A stretch of 64,000 bases of DNA from Halomonas stenophila (GTDB lineage Bacteria; Pseudomonadota; Gammaproteobacteria; Pseudomonadales; Halomonadaceae): assembly GCF_014192275.1 (NCBI RefSeq), contig NZ_JACHXR010000014.1, positions 1-64,000 of the forward strand, written 5' to 3'. Both the position numbers and the translations under genes were made by a program. The notes under the pieces were generated by a model that was given only the letters and a program-made list of their open reading frames with translations, had not been told where the DNA came from and ran no database searches. The stretch's first letter is position 1; each line of letters begins with the position of its first letter. This document shows positions 32,290 to 40,035 of this stretch, piece by piece.

Positions 32290-33666
32290 CTGTTTCCTCC
32301 CAATAAATCCTTCCCGGCAACAAGGCGTCGCGAGGGCGCTATGAACCCTTCCCTGGGCGCTACCGACGCCCTGCTGCGCTCTCGCGTCCCGCTCCGCTTG
32401 CAGGTCCGGTGCTGGCCATCCATGGCCAGCCCGTTCGGAGCCGTGCTCCTCACCCCTGGCGTAGGACCCTCGCTCTGACTTGTCCCCGAGGCTCGTCCTT
32501 TCTGACGCCGGGGTCGTGAGTGCAATGACGTCGGCTTCGCTTAGGCCAGTCGCGACCGGGGTGTCGTCGGCGCGTCCGCCCAGGATCAGGTCGAAGCGAC
32601 CGTCGCGCCCCGTCAGGCAGACCTCGGCCGGCCGGCCGCGGGCGCAGCCCTTGGCGCAACCGGACACGTGCACCCGCCCCATGCCCCCACCGCTCAGCCG
32701 CTCGGCGAGCGCCTGCGCCAGGCCCAGGGTCGCCACGCTGGCCCGTTCGCAGTGGGGCGCGCCCGGGCAGGCGTCCATGGCCAGCCGCGGGTCGCGCGCA
32801 TCATGGATCAGTCCGCCGTCCGGCGCGCCTTCGCTCATGTTCACGTTCTCGCCCTCCAGCAGCAGGCGCCGCCAGGGCGTCACGCGGATGGCGTTGACGT
32901 CGTCGCCGAGTGCGTCCCGCAGCGCCGAGGCCGGCGCCCGGCCGAAGGGCAGGCCGACCACCCGGCCCCGGCGATGGTCGCCCAGCGTCAGGCTCGCGGC
33001 GGATTCAGCGGGCCCGGCGGGGGCCATCGTGGCCGGCGCCCAGGCGGGCAGCGGCGCGGTGAGGCGATGCATGCGCCCGGTGCCACCGCTATCGACGAAC
33101 CAGTGCGCCAGGCGCCGCAGTAGTTCGACGGCCGCCTCGATCGAGCCCACCGGGGTACCCAGGGCGCGGCCGTCGGCTCGCACCAGCAGCCCGCCGCCGG
33201 CCGAGCGCTCGAGGCGAAGATCCGCGGAGGCCTCCATCAGCACCGGTGCCGGGCCGGCGTCGATGGCCAGGCCCCACTTGGCCGGCAGCGTCGGCCACTC
33301 AGCCATCCGGGCCTCCAGCAGATGTGCCGCCTTATGGGTGGTATCACCCGGCTGCCAGTCCGGGGCGACCAGCAGCGCCGGGCGACGCTCGGCCTGGGCG
33401 TCCGGGGCCACCAGCTCCCGTTCGACGAGACAGGCCATCAGCGCGGGCCAGCCAGCCTCGCTCACGCCGCGCAGCTGCAGGTTGGCGCGGCGGGTGAGCT
33501 CGACCAGCCCGCTGCCCCAGGTCTCGGCGGCGTCGCACAGCGCCAGCATCTGCGCCCGGGTGAGCCGCCCCAGCCGCGGACGCACGCGCACCAGCAGGCC
33601 ATCGCCCGTGGCCATGGGCCGCCAGGCGCCGGGACACCAGCCCCTGACGCGAGCCTCGGCGCTCAT
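31660..33666 (-). CDS. cobG: Precorrin-3B synthase CobG, open reading frame fused through a repeat to CobH
   Basis: CobG is an Fe-S mono-oxygenase that makes precorrin-3B (gamma-lactone) from precorrin-3A, the oxygen-requiring step. Residues 1 to about 388 are CobG-like: sulfite-reductase ferredoxin half-domains (LTRAQMLALCDAAETWG, ELTRRANLQLRGV) and [4Fe-4S] cysteines in MDACPGAPHCERAS and HVSGCAKGCARGRP. There is no stop after this: the frame passes through repeat copy B (about 389-446, SLGDKSERGSYARGEEHGSE) and a short linker, then continues in frame through all of CobH (460-668). A normal CobG would end near the repeat. The start overlaps the cobN stop (ATGA). Confidence 0.85.
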   Translation of the reverse strand: MSAEARVRGWCPGAWRPMATGDGLLVRVRPRLGRLTRAQMLALCDAAETWGSGLVELTRRANLQLRGVSEAGWPALMACLVERELVAPDAQAERRPALLVAPDWQPGDTTHKAAHLLEARMAEWPTLPAKWGLAIDAGPAPVLMEASADLRLERSAGGGLLVRADGRALGTPVGSIEAAVELLRRLAHWFVDSGGTGRMHRLTAPLPAWAPATMAPAGPAESAASLTLGDHRRGRVVGLPFGRAPASALRDALGDDVNAIRVTPWRRLLLEGENVNMSEGAPDGGLIHDARDPRLAMDACPGAPHCERASVATLGLAQALAERLSGGGMGRVHVSGCAKGCARGRPAEVCLTGRDGRFDLILGGRADDTPVATGLSEADVIALTTPASERTSLGDKSERGSYARGEEHGSERAGHGWPAPDLQAERDARAQQGVGSAQGRVHSALATPCCREGFIGRKQMPHVYETDGPAIYRESFATIRREAELARFSPEEEPVAVRMIHAAGLVALAAHVHFRDDVVNRARRALEAGAPILCDARMVAEGITRQRLPADNAILCTLHDERVPGLAREMANTRSAAALELWRPHLDGAVVAIGNAPTALFHLLNMLEAPDCPRPAAIIGCPVGFVGAAESKQALWESAAAPCAIVEGRLGGSAVTVAAVNAMADRRE
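32330..32497 (-). repeat. 168-bp inverted repeat, copy B (inside the cobG ORF)
   Basis: Reverse-complement partner of 25075-25242 with about 14 differences. Read in the cobG direction it is open and adds about 56 residues between the CobG and CobH parts. The palindrome core CTGGCCATCCATGGCCAG is at 32412-32429. The two copies flank a 7.1-kb segment with cobO, cobF, cobM, cobE, cobL, cobK, cobJ, cobI and cobH. Confidence 0.85.
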
Positions 33667-36600
33667 GGGGCGAGCTCCCGGGTCTCGTCGAACTCGAGCA
33701 GCAGGTCCTGCAGGGCCGCGCCCTGTTCCCCGGGGTCCTGCCACATCCCGCGCTGGGCGGCTTCCAGCAGCCGCTCCGCCATCTCCTCCAGCGCCGCGCC
33801 GTTGTGTTCGCGCAGGAAGCGCTGGTTGGCCGGGTCCAGCACCAGGGCGTCGGTCACCTGGGCGTACTGGTAGTCGGCCACCAGGTCGGTGGTGGCGTCG
33901 TAGGCGAACAGGTAGTCCACCGTGGCGGCCATCTCGAAGGCGCCCTTGTAGCCGTGCTCGCGCATGGCCTCGAGCCACTTGGGATTGAGCACCCGGGAGC
34001 GCACCACGCGCGCCAGCTCCTCCTGGAGGGTGCGGATTCGCGGCCGGGCCGGGTTGGCGTGGTCGCCGTGATAGATGGCCGGCGCCTGGCCGCCGAGAGC
34101 GCGGCTGGCGTTGGCCATGCCGCCCTGGAAGGCGTAGTAGCCGTGGGAGTCGAGGATGTCGTGCTCGCGGTTGTCCTGATTGTGCATCACCGCCTGCAGG
34201 CCCTCGAGCTGTCGTTCGAAGGCATCCCGGGCGGCGGCGCCGGATTCCGGGAACTGGCCGTAGGCGTAGGCGCCGGCGGCGAGGTAGGCCTCGGCCAGGT
34301 CGTCGGCATCCTCCCAGGTGCGGGCGTCGACCCGCCGGTCCAGGCCGGTGCCGTACTCGCCGGGCCTGCTGCCGAACACCCGGTAGCCGGCCTCGCGGTC
34401 GGCCGCCTCGGGCGCGAGCCCCCGAGTCTCGAGCTCATGACGGCGCGCCTCGACCGCCGCGCGGATGGTGTTGCCGTTGCCCGGCTCCTCGTAGGCCGCC
34501 ACCGCGCGCACCGCGGCATCGAACAGCCGGATGACGTGGGGAAAGGCGTCGCGGAAGAAGCCGGACACGCGCAGGGTGACGTCCACCCGGGGCCGCCCCA
34601 GCAGCATGCTGGGGATCACCTCCACGTCGACCACCCGCTGCGAGCCCAGCGACCAGATCGGCCGCACGCCCATCAGGGCGAAGGCCTGGGCGATGTCGTC
34701 GCCGCCGGTGCGCATGGTGGCGGTGCCCCAGATCGACAGCCCCAGCCGGCGCGGATAGTCGCCATGATCCTGCAGGTAGCGCTCGACGAAGGCCTGGGCC
34801 GAGGCCTCGCCCAGCGACCAGGCGGCGGGCGACGGGACGGCGCGGTTGTCGACGCCGAAGAAGTTGCGTCCGGTGGGCAGGACATCGAGCCGGCCGCGGC
34901 TGGGGGCACCGCTGGGCCCGGGCGGCACGAAGCGTCCGTCGAGCCCGTCGAGCAGTGCGCCGATCTCCCGTTCGGCGCCATGGCGCATGGCGGCCCAGAG
35001 CCCGTCGCGGGCGTAGCGGCAGAGCGCCGCGGTTGCCGGGTAGTCCCTGGCCAGCTCGTCCAGGCTGCCCGGCTCGAGCACGTGCTCGGCCACCAGTCGT
35101 TCGGCGAGCCCTTCGAGGCGCTCGCGGGCGTCGGCGGCACTGCGCCAGGGGGCGTCACTGCCTTCGGCCAGCACCCGCGGCCGCGGGCCCTGCCACGGCT
35201 CGGCCCCGGCCGCCAGGGGATCGAAGCGCGAGCCCTGCTCGTCCGGTTCGCGCAGCCCCAGGTCGTCGGCCAGGGCATGCAGCAGACCACGCCGCTCCGG
35301 CTCCTCGCCCCGCGGCAGCCGCAGGATGGCGACCAGGGTCGCCGCCCGCTTGTCCGCCGGTGGCAGGGTCCCCAGCACGTGCAGGCCGTGGCGGATCTGC
35401 GACTCCTTGATATCACACAGATAGGTGTCGAGTTCGTTAAGTAGGCCCTCATCATCCACCTCGCCCGCCGTCTGGCTCAGTTCCCGGTCGATGCCGGTGC
35501 GCCTCAGGTGCCCGAGGATCCGCTCGCGCAGCAGCGCCTCGCGCTTCGGGTCCATGCCCAGCGCCTGATAGTACTCGTCGGTCAGGGTCTCGAGCTCGGC
35601 CATGTCGCCGTAGAGCTCGGCCCGGGCCAGCGGGGGCATCAGGTGGTCGATGATCACCGCCTGGCTGCGGCGCTTGGCCTGGCCGCCCTCGCCCGGATCG
35701 TTGACGATGAACGGATAGAAGTGCGGCAGCGGCCCCAGGGCGATGTCCGGCCAGCATTCGGCGGACAGCGCCGTGCTCTTGCCGGGCAGCCACTCCAGGT
35801 TGCCGTGCTTGCCGACGTGGATCACCGCGTCCACCCGGTAGTGCTCGCGCAGCCACAGGTAGAACGCCAGGTAACCGTGGGGCGGCACCAGCTCGGTGTC
35901 GTGATAGCTCCGGGTCGGGTCGGCGTCCGGGCCGTCGTCGATGTCTCGCGACGGCTGGATGCCGACGAAGGTCTCGCCGAGGCGGATGCCGGCGATCAGC
36001 AGCCGGCCCTGGCGATGCTTGGGGTCCGCCTCGGGCGCGCCCCAGCGTCGCCAGACCGCCTCCTGAAGCCGGGCCGGCAGGGTGCGGAACCAGGCCAGGT
36101 AGTCGTCGACGCCGAGGCTCTGCCAGCTGCCCCGCCAGGCCAGCGACTGCGGGTCGTTGGTCACGCTGCCCTGCAGCCGGCGGATCAACGCCTGACCATC
36201 CTCGGGCAGCTCCGCCACCGGATAGCCCGCGTCTACCAGCGCCCGCAGAAGATGGACCGTGGAGGCCGGGGTATCCAGGCCGACGCCGTTGCCGATGCGG
36301 CCGTCGCGATTGGGATAGTTGGCCAGCACCAGCGCCAGGCGCTTCTCGGCATTCTGGGTAGTGCGCAGGCGACAGAAGCGCCACGCCAGTTCGGCGACGA
36401 AGGCCGCGCGTTCGGGATGCAGCAGGTGGCGGGTCACCGACAGCTGGCAGCGCTCGCTGTAGTGGGCCTCCGCCTTGAAGCCCACCGCCCGGGTGATGAG
36501 GCGCCCGTCCATCTCCGGCAGTACCACCTGCATGGCCAGGTCGCGGCTGTGCAGGCCGGCGGCCTTGTCGCGCCAGTCCTCCTCGGTGCTGCTGGCGAGT

Positions 36601-37523
36601 ATTGCCTGCAGCACCACCGGCCGGCCGACGAACGGCCCCTCGTCGAGCGCGCCGCCCGAGGTGTCCGCCTCGTCCGGCTCGCGGTTGACGGAGAAGCCGG
36701 TGGTGTTGACCACCAGGGCCGCACCGGTCCGCTCGATCAGGTGATTGACGAAGGCCACGCAGGCGTCGTCCTTGAGCGAGGCCGCCGCCACCGCCAGCGG
36801 CTCGAGCCCGCGAGCCCGCAGCGTCTCGATCAGACCATCGATCACCGCGGTGTTGGCGCCCTGCAGGTGGCTGCGATAGAACAGCAGCAAACACACCGGC
36901 CGTCCGGCCTCGCGCCGCGCCTGCCACTCGGCGAGCGCCGCGCCCTGCCGTCCCGCTGCACGGGGGTCGTAGAGCAGCGCCGCGGGAATCGCCCTGGGCT
37001 CGCGCCACGCCAGCGACCGGTCGAGGCACTCGGCGGCGACGAAGCGCAGCAATTGCTCGGCGTTATCCACCCCGCCCTCACGCAGGTAGCGCCACACCCG
37101 GTGGGCCGAGGCGACGGGCACGCTGGAGGCTCCCAGCAGGGCCTCGTCGGGCTCGTCGCTGCCCGGCACCAGGATCAGTTGCCGATCGGCGTCCGCCGCC
37201 GCCCAGGCCCGCAGGCGATCGAAGCCGTAGCGCCAGTAGGCGCTGCCGCCGAGCAGCGAGACGACCACCAGCCGGGCCTGCTCCAGCACGCGATCCTCGT
37301 AGAGATCGAAGGCGGCGGGCTTGACCAGGTTCATCCAGTTGGCGAGCCGCACCGATGGCACCTCGTCGCCGATCGACGAGGCCAGCCGCTCGACCGCCTG
37401 GGCCAGGGCCGACAGGCTGCTGTCGGCGGCCGACAGGATCACGACCTCGGCGGGACTCTGCTGCAGGTCGACGATGCCTTCGTCGTCGACGAAGCCCCCG
37501 GGCTTGGCGGCGAACAGGTGCAT
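33663..37523 (-). CDS. cobN: Cobaltochelatase large subunit CobN
   Basis: The catalytic subunit of the ATP-dependent cobaltochelatase that inserts Co2+ into hydrogenobyrinic acid a,c-diamide. The 1286-residue protein is a full-length CobN/BchH-type subunit: PVCLLLFYRSHLQGANTAVI, LVLANYPNRDGRIGNGVGLD, DAVIHVGKHGNLEWLPGKST, WGTATMRTGGDDIAQAF, ALGGQAPAIYHGDHANPARP and AFEMAATVDYLFAYDATT. Its ATG overlaps the cobW stop by one base (TGATG). The AAA+/VWA partner is encoded three genes upstream, at 40032. Confidence 0.97.
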   Translation of the reverse strand: MHLFAAKPGGFVDDEGIVDLQQSPAEVVILSAADSSLSALAQAVERLASSIGDEVPSVRLANWMNLVKPAAFDLYEDRVLEQARLVVVSLLGGSAYWRYGFDRLRAWAAADADRQLILVPGSDEPDEALLGASSVPVASAHRVWRYLREGGVDNAEQLLRFVAAECLDRSLAWREPRAIPAALLYDPRAAGRQGAALAEWQARREAGRPVCLLLFYRSHLQGANTAVIDGLIETLRARGLEPLAVAAASLKDDACVAFVNHLIERTGAALVVNTTGFSVNREPDEADTSGGALDEGPFVGRPVVLQAILASSTEEDWRDKAAGLHSRDLAMQVVLPEMDGRLITRAVGFKAEAHYSERCQLSVTRHLLHPERAAFVAELAWRFCRLRTTQNAEKRLALVLANYPNRDGRIGNGVGLDTPASTVHLLRALVDAGYPVAELPEDGQALIRRLQGSVTNDPQSLAWRGSWQSLGVDDYLAWFRTLPARLQEAVWRRWGAPEADPKHRQGRLLIAGIRLGETFVGIQPSRDIDDGPDADPTRSYHDTELVPPHGYLAFYLWLREHYRVDAVIHVGKHGNLEWLPGKSTALSAECWPDIALGPLPHFYPFIVNDPGEGGQAKRRSQAVIIDHLMPPLARAELYGDMAELETLTDEYYQALGMDPKREALLRERILGHLRRTGIDRELSQTAGEVDDEGLLNELDTYLCDIKESQIRHGLHVLGTLPPADKRAATLVAILRLPRGEEPERRGLLHALADDLGLREPDEQGSRFDPLAAGAEPWQGPRPRVLAEGSDAPWRSAADARERLEGLAERLVAEHVLEPGSLDELARDYPATAALCRYARDGLWAAMRHGAEREIGALLDGLDGRFVPPGPSGAPSRGRLDVLPTGRNFFGVDNRAVPSPAAWSLGEASAQAFVERYLQDHGDYPRRLGLSIWGTATMRTGGDDIAQAFALMGVRPIWSLGSQRVVDVEVIPSMLLGRPRVDVTLRVSGFFRDAFPHVIRLFDAAVRAVAAYEEPGNGNTIRAAVEARRHELETRGLAPEAADREAGYRVFGSRPGEYGTGLDRRVDARTWEDADDLAEAYLAAGAYAYGQFPESGAAARDAFERQLEGLQAVMHNQDNREHDILDSHGYYAFQGGMANASRALGGQAPAIYHGDHANPARPRIRTLQEELARVVRSRVLNPKWLEAMREHGYKGAFEMAATVDYLFAYDATTDLVADYQYAQVTDALVLDPANQRFLREHNGAALEEMAERLLEAAQRGMWQDPGEQGAALQDLLLEFDETRELAP

Positions 37524-38644
37524 CAGGCGGGCGTCGCGCGCTCGGCAGCCGCCAGGGTCGCCTGCAGCGCCTCAGGGTCCAGCGAGCGACCGATGATGAC
37601 CAGCTCGGTATGGCGCGGCTCGTCCTGCGCCCACAGCCGATCGTAGTAGCCGTCCAGGCGCTCGCCGACGGCCTGGACCACCCGGCGCATGGGCTTGCCC
37701 GGGATCGCCGCGAAGCCCTTGGCGCGGTAGATCTCGTGGACCTTCAACAGCTCGCCCAGGCGCGCCTCCAGGACCTCGCCCTCGACCTCGCCCAGGCGGA
37801 TCACGCAGGCGTCGAAGTGGTCGTGGGCGTGGTCGTGGTGGGCGCCCTCGGCGTGGTGGCGATCGTGATGGTTGTCGATGCGGTCGATGCCCTCCTCGCT
37901 GGCCGCGCCGATGCCCATCAGCGCCTCCAGGCGGGCCGCATCGTCGGCCAGGCCCGGATCGATAAAGAGCGTCTTCACCGAGGACGGGACTTTCCGGGTC
38001 ACCAGCGCCTCGACCCGTGCCTTCTCGTCCGGCGAGAGCAGGTCGCTCTTGCTGACCAGCACCAGGTCGGCGGCGCTCAGCTGGTCGTCGAGCAGCTCGC
38101 GCAGGCTGGGATCGTGGTCGAGGCTGTCGTCGGCGCGGCGCTGGGCCTCCACCTTGTCGACGTCGCTGGCATAGCGGCCGGCGGCCACCGCGGGGCCGTC
38201 GACCACGGTGATGATGGCGTCGACGGTGCAGTGCTGGCGCACCTCCGGCCAGTTGAAGGCCTGCACCAGCGGCTTGGGCAACGCCAGGCCGCTGGTCTCG
38301 ATCAGGATGTGGTCGATGTCGTCGCGGCGGGCCACCAGCGTCTTCATCACCGGCAGGAACTCCTCCTCCACGGTGCAGCAGATGCAGCCGTTGGCCAGCT
38401 CATAGATGCCGTCGTCCTCGCCCGCCACGGGGCAGGCCTCCTCGCCTCTCGCGTCGCCACCCTCGTCACACGCCAGGGCGCAGCCGCGCAGCAGGCTGGA
38501 GTCGATGTCCTGCTCGCCGAACTCGTTGACGATGACGGCGATGCGCTTGCCGGTGATCTGACGCAGGATGCCGGCCAGCAGGGTCGTCTTGCCGCTGCCC
38601 AGGAAACCGGTCACCACCGTGGCGGGGATCTTGTTCAGTCGCAT
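37523..38644 (-). CDS. cobW: CobW, COG0523 GTPase (metallochaperone)
   Basis: A G3E-family GTPase thought to deliver cobalt to CobN. The 373-residue protein has Walker A VTGFLGSGKTTL (GFLGSGKT at 13-20), the metal-binding CXCC of ANGCICCTV (Cys87-Cys90), and a His-rich loop (NHHDRHHAEGAHHDHAHDHF) before the C-terminal CobW_C domain. An extra Cys-rich insert (RGCALACDEGG ... EEACPVAG) precedes the CXCC. Overlaps cobB by 10 bp and cobN by one base. Confidence 0.95.
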   Translation of the reverse strand: MRLNKIPATVVTGFLGSGKTTLLAGILRQITGKRIAVIVNEFGEQDIDSSLLRGCALACDEGGDARGEEACPVAGEDDGIYELANGCICCTVEEEFLPVMKTLVARRDDIDHILIETSGLALPKPLVQAFNWPEVRQHCTVDAIITVVDGPAVAAGRYASDVDKVEAQRRADDSLDHDPSLRELLDDQLSAADLVLVSKSDLLSPDEKARVEALVTRKVPSSVKTLFIDPGLADDAARLEALMGIGAASEEGIDRIDNHHDRHHAEGAHHDHAHDHFDACVIRLGEVEGEVLEARLGELLKVHEIYRAKGFAAIPGKPMRRVVQAVGERLDGYYDRLWAQDEPRHTELVIIGRSLDPEALQATLAAAERATPA

Positions 38645-40035
38645 CCGTAGGATTCCTCTGTCGGGATGATATCGATGATCTCGGACGGGGCCGGCGCGAA
38701 CAATCGGGCGACGGCGGCCGGGTTGTCGGGGAAGAACAGGTGCAGATAGGACGCCGTCAGGCGACGCGCCCGGTAGATCGCCTCGCCCGGCGCGGGATGG
38801 CGCTGACGCCGCCCATGGGCGATGGGCTCGGGCGTGCCGCTGGCCTGGGAGCGGTGATGGGCATGGCCGCGGACCGGCCCCTCCGGCAGCTCGGCGGTCT
38901 GCATGCCCTGGCAGCCCCGCCGCCCGCGCATCGCGCCCTCTCCGCGCAGCAGGCCCAGCATGGCGTGGGTCTCGCCATCCTGGTCGGTGAGGGTGTCGAG
39001 GGCATAGAGCATCCCGCCGCACTCGGCGAGGATCGGCAGGTCCGCGGCGAAGGCGCGGCGGATGTCGTCGCGCAGGGCGGTGTTGGCCGCCAGCCGTGCG
39101 CCATGCAGCTCGGGGTAGCCGCCCGGCAGCCAGAGGGCGTCGCACGCCGGCAGGGCGCGATCCGCGAGCGGCGAGAAGAAGCGCAGGCTCGCCCCCAGGC
39201 GCTCGAGCAGGTCCAGGTTGGCCTGATAGAGGAAGCTGAAGGCGGCGTCCCGCGCCACGGCGATGGTGCGACCGGCCAGCCACGGCGGCGGTGCGGCCGC
39301 ATCAATGGGCGCCGCGGCGAAGGTCACCGGCGCCATGCCCAGCAGGGCCTCGGCCAGCCCCTCGGCCGCGAGCGCCTCGGCGCCGGCCTCGAAGCGCGCC
39401 TCCAGGGCGTCGCGGATCTCCTCGGCCTGGACCAGCCCCAGGTGGCGCTCGGGCAGGGCCAGGGAGGCATCGCGGGGCACCGCGGCCAGCAGCGGCACGC
39501 TGTCCGGCAGCGCCGCCTCGATCAGCTCGCGATGGCGCGCCGAGCCGCAGGCGTTGGCGATCAGCCCGGCGATGCGGATGTCGTCGCGGAAGCCGGCCAG
39601 GCCGCCCACCAGCGCCGCCGCGGTCTGGGCCATGCCCTTGACGTCCATGACGATGACCATCGGCAGGCCGAACAGCGCCGCCAGATCGGCGCTGGAGGGC
39701 TCGCCATCGAACAGCCCCATGGCGCCCTCCACCAGGATGAGGTCGGCCTCCCGGGCGGCCTCGAACAGGCGCCGGCGGCAGTCGGCCTCGCCGGCCATCC
39801 ACAGGTCGAGCGGGTCGACCGGCCGGCCCGAGGCCTGGGCCAGCACCCGGGGGTCCAGGTAGTCGGGGCCGGTCTTGAAGACCCGCACCACCTTGCCCCG
39901 GCGGCGCAGCATCCGCGCCAGGGCCGCGGTCACCGTGGTCTTGCCCTGCCCCGAAGCCGGCGCGGCGATAAAGACCGCGGGGCAGGAGGCCCTCGTCTCC
40001 GGACGGCTCTCTCGACGGTCCTGGGGCTCGTTCAT
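38635..40035 (-). CDS. cobB: Hydrogenobyrinic/cobyrinic acid a,c-diamide synthase CobB
   Basis: Amidates the a and c side chains with glutamine and ATP. The 466-residue protein has the ATPase half (FIAAPASGQGKTTVTAALAR, P-loop about 25-34; FKTGPDYLDPRVLAQASGRP; EGAMGLFDG) and the glutaminase half (PGGYPELHGARLA, nucleophile Cys in ILAECGGMLYALD, His in TASYLHLFF). The ATG at 40035 overlaps the stop of the chelatase subunit (ATGA). Confidence 0.96.
   Translation of the reverse strand: MNEPQDRRESRPETRASCPAVFIAAPASGQGKTTVTAALARMLRRRGKVVRVFKTGPDYLDPRVLAQASGRPVDPLDLWMAGEADCRRRLFEAAREADLILVEGAMGLFDGEPSSADLAALFGLPMVIVMDVKGMAQTAAALVGGLAGFRDDIRIAGLIANACGSARHRELIEAALPDSVPLLAAVPRDASLALPERHLGLVQAEEIRDALEARFEAGAEALAAEGLAEALLGMAPVTFAAAPIDAAAPPPWLAGRTIAVARDAAFSFLYQANLDLLERLGASLRFFSPLADRALPACDALWLPGGYPELHGARLAANTALRDDIRRAFAADLPILAECGGMLYALDTLTDQDGETHAMLGLLRGEGAMRGRRGCQGMQTAELPEGPVRGHAHHRSQASGTPEPIAHGRRQRHPAPGEAIYRARRLTASYLHLFFPDNPAAVARLFAPAPSEIIDIIPTEESYGCD

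Noticed and set aside
31657-32478. A 273-codon plus-strand ORF opposite cobH ending in the repeat
   Set aside because: Shadow of cobH joined to the plus-strand frame of repeat copy B.
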